DNA from: Ruminococcus flavefaciens | GTDB lineage: Bacteria > Bacillota > Clostridia > Oscillospirales > Ruminococcaceae | Direction of reading: 5' to 3' | Assembly: GCA_002310115.1 (NCBI GenBank) | Contig: DBYI01000033.1 | Span: 313 to 23,596 of the forward strand | DNA length: 23,284 bases | Shown: positions 1 through 6,523 of the stretch, piece by piece | Numbering within the stretch: the first letter of the stretch is position 1 | Layout of the letters: each line of letters begins with the position of its first letter | Made by a program: the position numbers and the translations under genes | Notes under the pieces: generated by a model | What the model saw: the letters and a program-made list of their open reading frames with translations, nothing else | Databases searched by the model: none | What the model was told of the DNA's origin: nothing

Positions 1-374
1 CGTGCAGCCTTGAGGCCGTACTTCTTTCTTTCCTTCATTCTTGGATCACGTGTAAGGAATCCAGCCTTCTTGAGAGCAGGACGGAGCTCAGGATCGAACT
101 CGAGGAGAGCTCTTGAAACACCATGTCTAATAGCACCAGCCTGACCTGTAACGCCGCCGCCTGCAACAGTGCAAACGATATCGAATTTCTCAATATTATC
201 TGTGAGAGCAAGTGGCTGACGAACGATGAGCTTGAGAGTCTCAAGACCAAAATAATCGTCGATGCCTCTGCCGTTGATAGTAACATTACCTGAACCTGGG
301 TAGATTCTTACTCTTGCTACGGAGTGCTTTCTTCTGCCTGTGCCGTAGAAGTATTTAACCTTTGATTCGTACAT
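1..374 (-). CDS. rpsI: 30S ribosomal protein S9, 3' end cut by window edge
   Basis: S9 is a small-subunit ribosomal protein whose basic C-terminal tail reaches the P-site tRNA. The visible 124 codons begin MYESKVKYFYGTGRRKHSVAR, which contains the family signature YGTGRRKxSVARV, and include the conserved GGGVTGQAGAIRHGVSRAL segment. The last codons read DPRMKERKKYGLKAAR, so only the end of the tail (usually KYGLKKAR plus a few residues) lies outside the window. The ATG at 374-372 is preceded by a strong AGGAGGTGC site at 380-388. The gene lies 17 bases after the rplM stop, the usual rplM-rpsI order, and should share its transcript. Nothing is odd apart from truncation by the window. Confidence 0.97.
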   Translation of the reverse strand, partial: MYESKVKYFYGTGRRKHSVARVRIYPGSGNVTINGRGIDDYFGLETLKLIVRQPLALTDNIEKFDIVCTVAGGGVTGQAGAIRHGVSRALLEFDPELRPALKKAGFLTRDPRMKERKKYGLKAA

Positions 375-391
375 TTAAAAGCACCTCCTAA

Positions 392-820
392 TTAAAGCTC
401 ATAAGCAACAGGCTTCTGAGCCTCCTGCTTGTGGTTAGCGTCCTTGTAAGTTCTGAGTCTCTTGAGCTGAGCTCTGCCGAGACTGTTGTTTGGAAGCATT
501 CCGTTAACAGCAATCATCATAGCTCTGTCAGCCTGCTGAGCCATCATATCCTTATAGGAAATAGACTTAAGGCCGCCGATCCAGCCTGTGTGCCAGTAGT
601 ACTTCTTCTGCTCGAGCTTTCTGCCTGTGAGAATAGCTTTAGCGCAGTTGATAACGATAACGTTGTCTCCGCAATCAACGTTGGGAGTGAAAGTAGGCTT
701 GTGCTTGCCTCTGAGAATGTGAGCAGCTTTAGCAGCAACTCTACCGAGAGGCTTTCCCTCAGCATCGAGGATATACCAAGTACGGCTTACTTCAGCGGGT
801 TTTGCCAGTGTAGTTGACAT
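392..820 (-). CDS. rplM: 50S ribosomal protein L13
   Basis: L13 is an early-assembling 50S protein that binds 23S rRNA. The 142-residue length is normal. The family pattern is clear: a WYILDAEGKPLGRVAA start region, LRGKHKPTFTPNVDCGD, the lysine-rich RKLEQKKYYWHTGWIGG segment, and MLPNNSLGRAQLKRLRTY near the C-terminus. The ATG at 820-818 follows a GGAGGA site at about 829-834. It is the first gene of a two-gene ribosomal operon with rpsI. A consensus promoter lies at 953-981 and the roughly 125-base untranslated leader can form a long hairpin, which suggests autoregulation of the kind known for ribosomal operons. Confidence 0.98.
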   Translation of the reverse strand: MSTTLAKPAEVSRTWYILDAEGKPLGRVAAKAAHILRGKHKPTFTPNVDCGDNVIVINCAKAILTGRKLEQKKYYWHTGWIGGLKSISYKDMMAQQADRAMMIAVNGMLPNNSLGRAQLKRLRTYKDANHKQEAQKPVAYEL

Positions 821-946
821 AATATTTTCCTCCTGTAATAAATTTCAGACGGAATGCGGATTCGGAAACAAGAGGCAGAGCCTCTGTAAGAAGCTAAAGG
901 ACCTGCCTCTTGCTTCCCGAAATAACGCCTGTTCCGCCGCAATGCA
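821..946 (-). promoter_or_regulatory. Structured 5' leader of rplM-rpsI mRNA (candidate L13 leader)
   Basis: The predicted transcript leader between the promoter and the rplM ATG has an extended hairpin. The core is a perfect 10-bp helix of CAAGAGGCAG (912-903 on the minus strand) with CTGCCTCTTG (878-869). It is extended by TTCGG/CCGAA with a bulge, and closed by an outer helix between 938-931 (GGCGGAAC side) and 854-848 (TTCCGTC). A competing hairpin also exists: AGAGGC at 885-880 pairs with GCCTCT at 876-871 across a 3-base loop and would break the long helix. Ribosomal protein leaders that bind the encoded protein are known for L13 in Firmicutes. Assigning this leader to that class is inference from position and structure. 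Confidence 0.6.
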
Positions 947-952
947 AAAATT

Positions 953-981
953 ATTATACACTATAGGGGAGCATATGTCAA
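953..981 (-). promoter_or_regulatory. Consensus promoter of rplM-rpsI
   Basis: Reading the minus strand, the -35 box TTGACA (981-976) and the -10 box TATAAT (958-953) are separated by exactly 17 bases. All twelve positions match the housekeeping sigma consensus. Transcription should start near 946, which gives the structured leader described above. Confidence 0.9.
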
Positions 982-1285
982 GAGATTTTTTGAGATTTTT
1001 TTAATATATACTCTATTTTCTCTTTAAATCTCTCACGTATACTCGTTTTCTCTCTCTTTCTTGAGTTTCATTTCAACATATTGCGGTAGAAAAACAGGAA
1101 GCTATTCCAAGAAATTGTGTGCATTTTGCTATGACGCTTCCAACCATTAGTTATTAGTCTGAAGATGCGTTTTGTTTGGTTTTATTTTTGTGTTGCTTTG
1201 ATGTTCGTATTCGCTGTGAGGACTGACCATTTTCCGCATTTTATGTATAGTCTAGTCATTTATTGCTCATTGTGCATAATTTGCA
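982..1285. other. Intergenic region between divergent promoters
   Basis: This stretch of about 300 bases separates the back-to-back rplM and xylanase promoters and contains no convincing gene. Its left part (about 1005-1075) is pyrimidine-rich on the plus strand and holds an imperfect direct repeat, TATACTC followed by TTTTCTCT, at 1007-1023 and 1038-1053 (31-base period). The repeat lies about 25 bases upstream of the rplM -35 box. The right part is T-rich without clear motifs. Confidence 0.5.
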
Positions 1286-1324
1286 TTGACATACTGTTGC
1301 TATTGTGTTACAATATAAACACAA
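1286..1324 (+). promoter_or_regulatory. Xylanase promoter with overlapping inverted repeat
   Basis: The -35 box TTGACA (1286-1291) and the -10 box TACAAT (1309-1314) are spaced by 17 bases. A perfect 7-bp inverted repeat, TTGTGTT (1303-1309) and AACACAA (1318-1324) with an 8-base spacer, covers the -10 box and the expected start site. A regulator bound there would block the polymerase, so the repeat is a good operator candidate. The regulator is not identified. Confidence 0.75.
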
Positions 1325-1351
1325 AAATTTATTTTTTTGGAGGAATTAACT

Positions 1352-3451
1352 ATGAGAGGAAAAAACTTTAAGAAGCTTATAGCAGGCGTTATGAGTGCAG
1401 CAATGACGCTTTCAGCTTCGGCTTCGGCTGTTCATGCAGTAGCACCTGCACAGGTACAGCTCACAGGCAACAAAACTGCATCATCAGAAGGTAAGGTAGT
1501 CTACGAATGCGGATTCGAGAGCGAGGCTGACCTAGAGCACTGGTCAAACAGAGGCGGCGACGATACTACAGTTCTCGCAATTTCAAAGGATGCTGCAAAG
1601 AGTGGCGACAGCGGACTTGCTGCTACCGAAAGAGGCGACACATGGCATGGTCCTGCTTTCCGTATGGATGGCTTCCTCGAGCCTGACACACAGTACTACT
1701 TCTCCTGTTCGGTAAGAGGAGAATGGTACACAAATACCACACTCAGCTTCCAGTTCAGTGTTGATGGAGATACCTCATACTCCAATCTCAAGCAGAACAT
1801 TCAGGCAACCAGCGGCGGAGGAAACAGCTGGGCTGAGATAAAGAATGTTCCTATAAGCTATTCTGAAGGAATGGAAGGTGTATACGTATACTTTGAGGGT
1901 GGACAGGAAGCAATATTCATAGACGATGTAAAGATCACAGAAGCTCCCCGTGTTGAGATAGAGAGTGATCTTCCTTCACTCAGCGAGATATACAAGGACA
2001 AGTTCAAGATAGGAACAGCTCTTTCACCTGAGGATATGTCCTCACAGCCATTCATGGATCTTCTTCAGAAGCACTTTGGCGAGAGCATCACAGTCGGCAA
2101 CCAGATGAAGCCTGACTACGTTCTCAATAAGACTAAGACCCTTGAGTACTTTGAGGAGACAGGCGACGATGTGACTCCTCAGATAAGCTTCTCACAGGCA
2201 AAGCCTGTTCTCAACTACGCAAGAAAGTATGGTATCCCTGTAAGAGTTCACACTCTTGTTTGGCATAGCCAGACTCCTGAGTGGTTCTTCAAGGAAGATT
2301 ATGATGAGAAGAAGGACTATGTTTCTCCTGACAAGATGAAGAAGCGTATGGAAAATTACATAAAGAGCTTCTTCACAACACTTACAGAGCTTTATCCAGA
2401 CGTTGATTTCTATGCCTGCGACGTTGTTAATGAGGCATGGACAGATAGTGGAACGCCTCGTGAGAAAGGTCATTGTGGTCAGTCCAACAATTATGCTGCA
2501 TCCGACTGGGTAGCTGTATTCGGTGATAACTCATTCATAGATTATGCATTTGAGTATGCAAGAAAATATGCTCCAGAGGGTTGTAAGCTCTATTACAACG
2601 ACTATAACGAATATATGACCGGAAAGCTCGACGCTGTATGCGAAATGGCAGAGAGACTAAAGAAGGCTGGTAATATCGATGGTATTGGTATGCAGTCTCA
2701 CCTTGATGTAAGACAGAGCCTTGACGCTGCATTCCCATCACTCAGTATGTATGAGAACGCACTTAAGAAGTACACAAGTCTAGGCCTTGATGTTCAGATC
2801 ACAGAGCTTGACGCAACAGTACAGGAGCATTCAGACGACAAGTATTACGATGTACAGGCTAAGTACTACAAGGGCCTCTTTGATCTCTATGAAAAGTATG
2901 CTGATAAGATTTCAGCAGTTATCTTCTGGGGAATTACAGATCACAAGAGCTGGAGAGCTTCACAGAATCCGCTTATCTTCGACAAGGATTTCATGGCTAA
3001 GCCGGCATTCAAGTCAATTGTTGACGGCAAGACAGCTTCTGATCCTGTAAGAACTACCATTGCAGGCGATAATAAGGTAACAACAACTACCACAACTTCT
3101 GCAACAACTACAACCACAACCACAACAACTACAGAAGAGAAGAAAACAACAACTACTACAACTACAGATGATAAGTCAACTACTACAACTACAATAGTAA
3201 CAGGTGAGCTTCCTGTTACAAAGGCTGGAGACGTTAACCTTGACGGTGATATCGACATGGGTGATGCAGTGCTCATAATGCAGTTCCTTGCTAACCCTAA
3301 CAAGTACGATGTTAATGGCACAGATGAGCACCACATTACAGTACAGGGCAAGGTAAACGCTGACGTTGACAAAACAAGTGAGGGTGTTACTGCAAACGAT
3401 GCTCTTCGCATCCAAGAATACCTCCTTGGCAAGATAAAGAGTTTTTTCTGA
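1352..3451 (+). CDS. Secreted GH10 endo-1,4-beta-xylanase: CBM22-GH10-dockerin
   Basis: A 699-residue secreted enzyme that should cut internal beta-1,4 bonds of xylan. Order: signal peptide 1-29 (basic start, hydrophobic core, likely cut after VHA); CBM22-like xylan-binding module about 49-200; GH10 catalytic domain about 207-560; threonine-rich linker about 576-620; type I dockerin 626-698. The acid/base is Glu361 in DVVNEAW and the nucleophile is Glu485 in ITELDA, both GH10 signatures. The first dockerin calcium loop, DVNLDGDIDMGD from Asp627, is canonical; the second (DVDKTSEGVTAND) is one residue longer than usual. The ATG at 1352 was chosen over an in-frame TTG at 1337 because GGAGGA lies at 1339-1344. 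The dockerin implies docking on a scaffoldin encoded elsewhere. Confidence 0.96.
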   Translation: MRGKNFKKLIAGVMSAAMTLSASASAVHAVAPAQVQLTGNKTASSEGKVVYECGFESEADLEHWSNRGGDDTTVLAISKDAAKSGDSGLAATERGDTWHGPAFRMDGFLEPDTQYYFSCSVRGEWYTNTTLSFQFSVDGDTSYSNLKQNIQATSGGGNSWAEIKNVPISYSEGMEGVYVYFEGGQEAIFIDDVKITEAPRVEIESDLPSLSEIYKDKFKIGTALSPEDMSSQPFMDLLQKHFGESITVGNQMKPDYVLNKTKTLEYFEETGDDVTPQISFSQAKPVLNYARKYGIPVRVHTLVWHSQTPEWFFKEDYDEKKDYVSPDKMKKRMENYIKSFFTTLTELYPDVDFYACDVVNEAWTDSGTPREKGHCGQSNNYAASDWVAVFGDNSFIDYAFEYARKYAPEGCKLYYNDYNEYMTGKLDAVCEMAERLKKAGNIDGIGMQSHLDVRQSLDAAFPSLSMYENALKKYTSLGLDVQITELDATVQEHSDDKYYDVQAKYYKGLFDLYEKYADKISAVIFWGITDHKSWRASQNPLIFDKDFMAKPAFKSIVDGKTASDPVRTTIAGDNKVTTTTTTSATTTTTTTTTTEEKKTTTTTTTDDKSTTTTTIVTGELPVTKAGDVNLDGDIDMGDAVLIMQFLANPNKYDVNGTDEHHITVQGKVNADVDKTSEGVTANDALRIQEYLLGKIKSFF
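3080..3200 (+). repeat. ACA/ACT codon repeat encoding Thr-rich linker of the xylanase
   Basis: Runs of ACA and ACT codons encode stretches of up to about ten threonines broken by EEKK, DDKS and SA. They form a flexible, probably O-glycosylated linker between catalytic domain and dockerin. The antisense strand gives valine-rich open frames that are not genes. Confidence 0.85.
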
Positions 3452-3471
3452 TTCCAACCGACACATTTCTG

Positions 3472-4002
3472 ATGACTGCGTCGAATGAAGATGTGCCGCT
3501 ATTTCTCGGAAAGCTTGAGGATAAAACAGGAATTGACGCTGATGACGAGTGTTACAATGTTACTCCGCCCGAAATAAAGGAAAAGTATGGATTTGAAATA
3601 TTCAAGTTCGATAAGAGCTATAAAAGCTTCCTTATGTACAATGATAAAATATACACTCTTGGCGAAAGCTTTGGTGGTATGGGAGCAGTATCGTTTGCAG
3701 TTGCCGATATAAACGGTGACAATGCAGCGGAGCTTTATTACACTTATTCATGGGGTTCGGGCCAGCATCGTTCACATATCGGTTATTTTGATTCTGCTAC
3801 GGAAAAAATCACAGATATAAATTATACTAACTGGAACACTGATCTGGTATTCGGCATTAATGAGTATGATGGCGGACTCGCATTTTATGCGGCTTCAGTT
3901 AAGAATTCAGATAATTTTGATATCGAGTTTGAACCTGAGGAACTCAGAGGAATGATAGTCTGCGAATCAGGTGAAATAATACCGATTTTCTGTATGACAT
4001 AA
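3472..4002 (+). pseudogene. Probable 5'-truncated gene remnant, FG-GAP-like hypothetical protein
   Basis: An open frame of 176 codons starts 20 bases after the xylanase stop. No family is assigned with confidence. The segment FAVADINGDNAAELYYTYSW resembles FG-GAP/VCBS-type repeats (ADINGD..ELxY). Composition and codon use look like real coding sequence. There is no Shine-Dalgarno site before the ATG at 3472. The frame stays open upstream to a TGA at 3379-3381 without any ATG, GTG or TTG, inside the dockerin sequence. The visible protein starts abruptly, with no signal peptide or lipobox, although such proteins are normally exported. The best reading is the 3' part of a gene whose start was lost by a deletion or insertion that brought the xylanase next to it. 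A short intact protein made by read-through translation is the alternative. Confidence 0.5.
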
Positions 4003-4020
4003 TATTAAGTATCATGAAGG

Positions 4021-4049
4021 CTGCACGTTTTGTACGTGCAGTCTTTTTT
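4021..4049 (+). terminator. Rho-independent terminator after xylanase and remnant
   Basis: A perfect 8-bp stem, CTGCACGT and ACGTGCAG with a 5-base loop, is followed by GTC and a run of six T. It is the first terminator after the xylanase, so the remnant at 3472-4002 is probably transcribed with it. Confidence 0.88.
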
Positions 4050-4114
4050 ATAGTTACTGACGGTTTATCCAAGTATTTGCGTTAAGAAATTTAACATAAA
4101 GAAGGCTACGTAAC

Positions 4115-4143
4115 TTGACAAAATAACAATAATACGCTATAAT
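4115..4143 (+). promoter_or_regulatory. Consensus promoter of the CorC-like operon
   Basis: TTGACA (4115-4120) and TATAAT (4138-4143) are separated by exactly 17 bases, a full consensus match. Transcription would start near 4150, leaving a leader of about 185 bases before the CorC-like gene. No known metal riboswitch was recognised in this leader. Confidence 0.88.
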
Positions 4144-4178
4144 AAAAATACTATACAAAAAAGGAGATGAAAGCAGCA

Positions 4179-4277
4179 ATGGACGGTGCCCCTGACGGCA
4201 GTAATCCTGATAATTACACGAAATTCTTCGTTGAATATAAGATATCAAGGCATGGTCTGCATTATCGTTTGTGTTAG
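4179..4277 (+). CDS. Possible 32-residue leader peptide or small protein
   Basis: A short frame reads MDGAPDGSNPDNYTKFFVEY and ends in SRHGLHYRLC. AAGGAG lies at 4161-4166, 12 bases before the ATG, which is longer than ideal. An in-frame ATG at 4167 lies too close to that site. It sits between a consensus promoter and the CorC-like start at 4336, so it could be a leader peptide, a small protein or chance. The roughly 330 bases between the terminator and the CorC-like gene hold nothing else recognisable. No family is recognised. Confidence 0.3.
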   Translation: MDGAPDGSNPDNYTKFFVEYKISRHGLHYRLC

Positions 4278-4335
4278 GCTGTGCCTTTATGAGGTTTAAT
4301 AGAAAAAGAAAAGTTGTATTTTACGGAGGATATGC

Positions 4336-5664
4336 ATGATGATATGGCAGATAATTCTGCAGATTATACTTATAGCGCTTAACGCGCTCTTTGCGTGTAC
4401 TGAGGTGGCGGTGATATCCACAAGCGATGTTCGACTGGAAAAGCTTGCGGCAAGCGGAAACAAAAAAGCTTTAAAGCTCAAAAAGCTCACCGATAAACCT
4501 ACTCGCTTTCTTGCCACTATACAGGTGGCGATAACACTGGCAGGTTTCATCGGAGCTGCTTTTGCAGCCGACAGCTTTTCTGACCTGCTTACATCTGCAC
4601 TTTCAAAGACAGGAATCAGTGTTTCTGCTGCTGTGATGAAAAAGGTATCAGTAGTTCTCATCACCTTGCTGCTTTCCTATTTTACTCTTGTTTTCGGTGA
4701 ACTTGTACCAAAGCGTTTTGCCATGAAAGATCCCGAAAAGATAGCTCTCGCCATGAGTGGCATGATAAGCTTTGTATCGAAGCTCTTTGCTCCGCTGGTA
4801 TGGCTTCTTAATGCGACAGCAAACGGTATACTCAGGCTCATGGGAATTGATCCTGAGAGCGATGATGACACTGTTACTGAGGAAGAAATACTAATGATGT
4901 CTGATGCAGGAGCTGAAAAGGGGACTATTGACGAGGATGAGAACCGCATTATAAAGAACATCTTTGCCTTTGACGATACTACGGCTGAGCAGGTATGCAC
5001 TCACAGAACAGACGTTGACGTTTTATGGAGCGATGATGATGTGAGCGTATGGGAGGAAACAATTCATCGAACCAGACACTCATCGTTCCCAATATGTGGT
5101 GAAAGTGTGGATAATGTAATTGGTGTGCTGAATGCAAAGGACTATTTTCGCCTTGATGATAAGAGCAAGGATAATATCATGGCTTCAGCAGTTCATGAGC
5201 CGTGCTTTGTTCATGAAAATATGAAAGCTGATCGGCTTTTTGACCAGATGAAGCAGCGCGGTGCGGACCATTTTGCAATAGTAGTCGATGAATATGGCGG
5301 AATGAGTGGTATTATCACTATCACTGATCTCGTTGAGGAGCTCGTGGGTGATTTTGCTGATGATCCCGAGGATGAGCCGGTAGCTAGGCTTGAACAGACA
5401 GGCGATAATATCTGGACAGTTCCTGGTATAAGTTCACTGAGCGATGTATGCGAGGAGCTTGACGTTGTACTTCCTGCTGATAAATACGAGACTTTCGGCG
5501 GTTATGTCATAGCTGAACTCGGGGAGATACCAAAGGATGGTTCACAGCTTTCCCTTGATGTAGGAGGGCTTCATATAGAGATAATAGAAGTAAGGCACCA
5601 TCGAATAGAAGTATGCCGTGTAGAGAAGCTTGCTGTGGAAAAAGAGGAAGAAAAAGAGGAATAA
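4336..5664 (+). CDS. CorC/HlyC-family transporter (CNNM domain, CBS pair, CorC C-terminal domain)
   Basis: A 442-residue integral membrane protein of the CNNM/CorC family (hemolysin C-like, MpfA-like), whose members mostly export or balance Mg2+. The N-terminal CNNM (DUF21) region, about 1-170, has hydrophobic segments and the conserved LVFGELVPKRFAM motif. A linker with TEEEILMMSDAGAEKGTIDE leads into the CBS pair, about 200-320, with HFAIVVDEYGGMSGIITITD. The C-terminal CorC_HlyC domain, about 340-425, includes GISSLSDVCEEL and ETFGGYV. The tail is rich in Glu and Lys. GGAGG at 4325-4329 supports the ATG at 4336 (or 4339). It is the first main gene after a consensus promoter and is followed after 39 bases by a membrane protein of unknown role. 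The substrate is inferred from the family only. Confidence 0.92.
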   Translation: MMIWQIILQIILIALNALFACTEVAVISTSDVRLEKLAASGNKKALKLKKLTDKPTRFLATIQVAITLAGFIGAAFAADSFSDLLTSALSKTGISVSAAVMKKVSVVLITLLLSYFTLVFGELVPKRFAMKDPEKIALAMSGMISFVSKLFAPLVWLLNATANGILRLMGIDPESDDDTVTEEEILMMSDAGAEKGTIDEDENRIIKNIFAFDDTTAEQVCTHRTDVDVLWSDDDVSVWEETIHRTRHSSFPICGESVDNVIGVLNAKDYFRLDDKSKDNIMASAVHEPCFVHENMKADRLFDQMKQRGADHFAIVVDEYGGMSGIITITDLVEELVGDFADDPEDEPVARLEQTGDNIWTVPGISSLSDVCEELDVVLPADKYETFGGYVIAELGEIPKDGSQLSLDVGGLHIEIIEVRHHRIEVCRVEKLAVEKEEEKEE

Positions 5665-5703
5665 GAAGCGGTAAAATCATAAAAAAGTTGCGGAGAAGTA
5701 ATT

Positions 5704-6357
5704 ATGGCTATTTTTAGTAAAAAATCAAGTGAGAAATCCATTATATGGGGAGCACTGTTATTTATTGCAATAACCATTGCAGGTTTTATAATAGGCATAA
5801 AGGGACTTACAGGTGAGAAAGTATCTTTAAATGATGCATTTGCCAATGGCTTGGATCGCGGCGAGATAGTAAGCGGTGTTCCATCATACGGTATCGATCA
5901 CTATGCGTTAAAAGTAAAACATACTGTAAGAGGTATCCCTGTAGGAAATGATTACTACTTCTACATAATAGATGAGAATGATGAGAACGCTCTTGTGGTT
6001 CGTGCCTCCAAGGATTTCGGCAAGAACTTCGACAGTGAATATCAAAACTCCAAGAATGTAAGGATAAAGGGAAAAGTAAAGAGAATGGATTATAAGGTAA
6101 GAAGTTCTCTCAGCGATAATGGTGGATATGGCGGAGATTATTATATTGATCTTCTAAGCAACCGTATTGCTATAATGTGGCTTTTTGTAGGAATTGTGGG
6201 ACTTCTTACAATCATAATTTTTGTTGTTACAAACATGAAGAAAAAGAACGATGATTTCTATGAAGGAACAACTGTCTCAAAGGTCATGAATGGCGCAATG
6301 GCAGGTGGGTTTCTAATCGTTGCAGTACTGGTTATATATGTTTTGGCACATACGTAA
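5704..6357 (+). CDS. Uncharacterised membrane protein with three predicted helices
   Basis: This 217-residue protein belongs to no family I can name. Hydrophobic helices are expected at about 13-34, 155-177 and 194-215. Between the first two lies a polar domain of about 120 residues rich in beta-type sequence (YYFYIIDENDENALVVRASK, then VRIKGKVKRMDYKV), possibly a small beta-barrel-like fold outside the membrane. The start ATG has GGAGA at 5692-5696. It follows the CorC-like gene by 39 bases with no terminator between, so the two are probably co-transcribed. Membrane location and co-transcription are the only functional hints. The next promoter (proS) begins 5 bases after its stop codon. Confidence 0.8.
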   Translation: MAIFSKKSSEKSIIWGALLFIAITIAGFIIGIKGLTGEKVSLNDAFANGLDRGEIVSGVPSYGIDHYALKVKHTVRGIPVGNDYYFYIIDENDENALVVRASKDFGKNFDSEYQNSKNVRIKGKVKRMDYKVRSSLSDNGGYGGDYYIDLLSNRIAIMWLFVGIVGLLTIIIFVVTNMKKKNDDFYEGTTVSKVMNGAMAGGFLIVAVLVIYVLAHT

Positions 6358-6361
6358 TGGA

Positions 6362-6390
6362 TTGACAACGACAAGGAGAGATGATATAAT
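6362..6390 (+). promoter_or_regulatory. Consensus promoter of proS
   Basis: TTGACA (6362-6367), 17 bases, TATAAT (6385-6390): a full consensus match starting 5 bases after the preceding stop codon. The leader of about 127 bases up to proS contains a weak AACCG/CGGTT hairpin near 6406-6423 but no T-box signature. Confidence 0.88.
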
Positions 6391-6523
6391 TAATGTATAT
6401 GTAATAACCGTTGTTAAGCGGTTTTGTCCTGAATTTTGTTTGGAAAGAGAGAATTCTTTTATAAAATAGAATTTGAACAGGCATTGATTACTTATTGAAT
6501 TATTTAAGAAAGAGGTCATTTAT

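Noticed and set aside
431..817. Plus-strand frame opposite rplM
   Set aside because: Shadow of the highly conserved L13 gene.
1165..1371. 68-codon plus-strand frame upstream of the xylanase
   Set aside because: Hydrophobic, T-rich sequence with no ribosome site; it spans the xylanase promoter and runs past the xylanase start in another frame.
3080..3200. Tandem ACA/ACT repeat as a CRISPR or satellite repeat
   Set aside because: It is in-frame threonine linker coding sequence between two recognised protein domains.
2941..3432. Minus-strand frame of 163 codons opposite the xylanase linker
   Set aside because: Its valine runs are the antisense reading of threonine codons; no ribosome site or family pattern.
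4150..4335. Mg2+ (M-box) or other metal riboswitch before the CorC-like gene
   Set aside because: No conserved core of a known riboswitch class could be recognised by eye and no terminator hairpin precedes the gene.
6397..6523. T-box leader before proS
   Set aside because: No GGGTGGNACC-type T-box sequence and no antiterminator/terminator pair; only a weak 5-bp hairpin is present.
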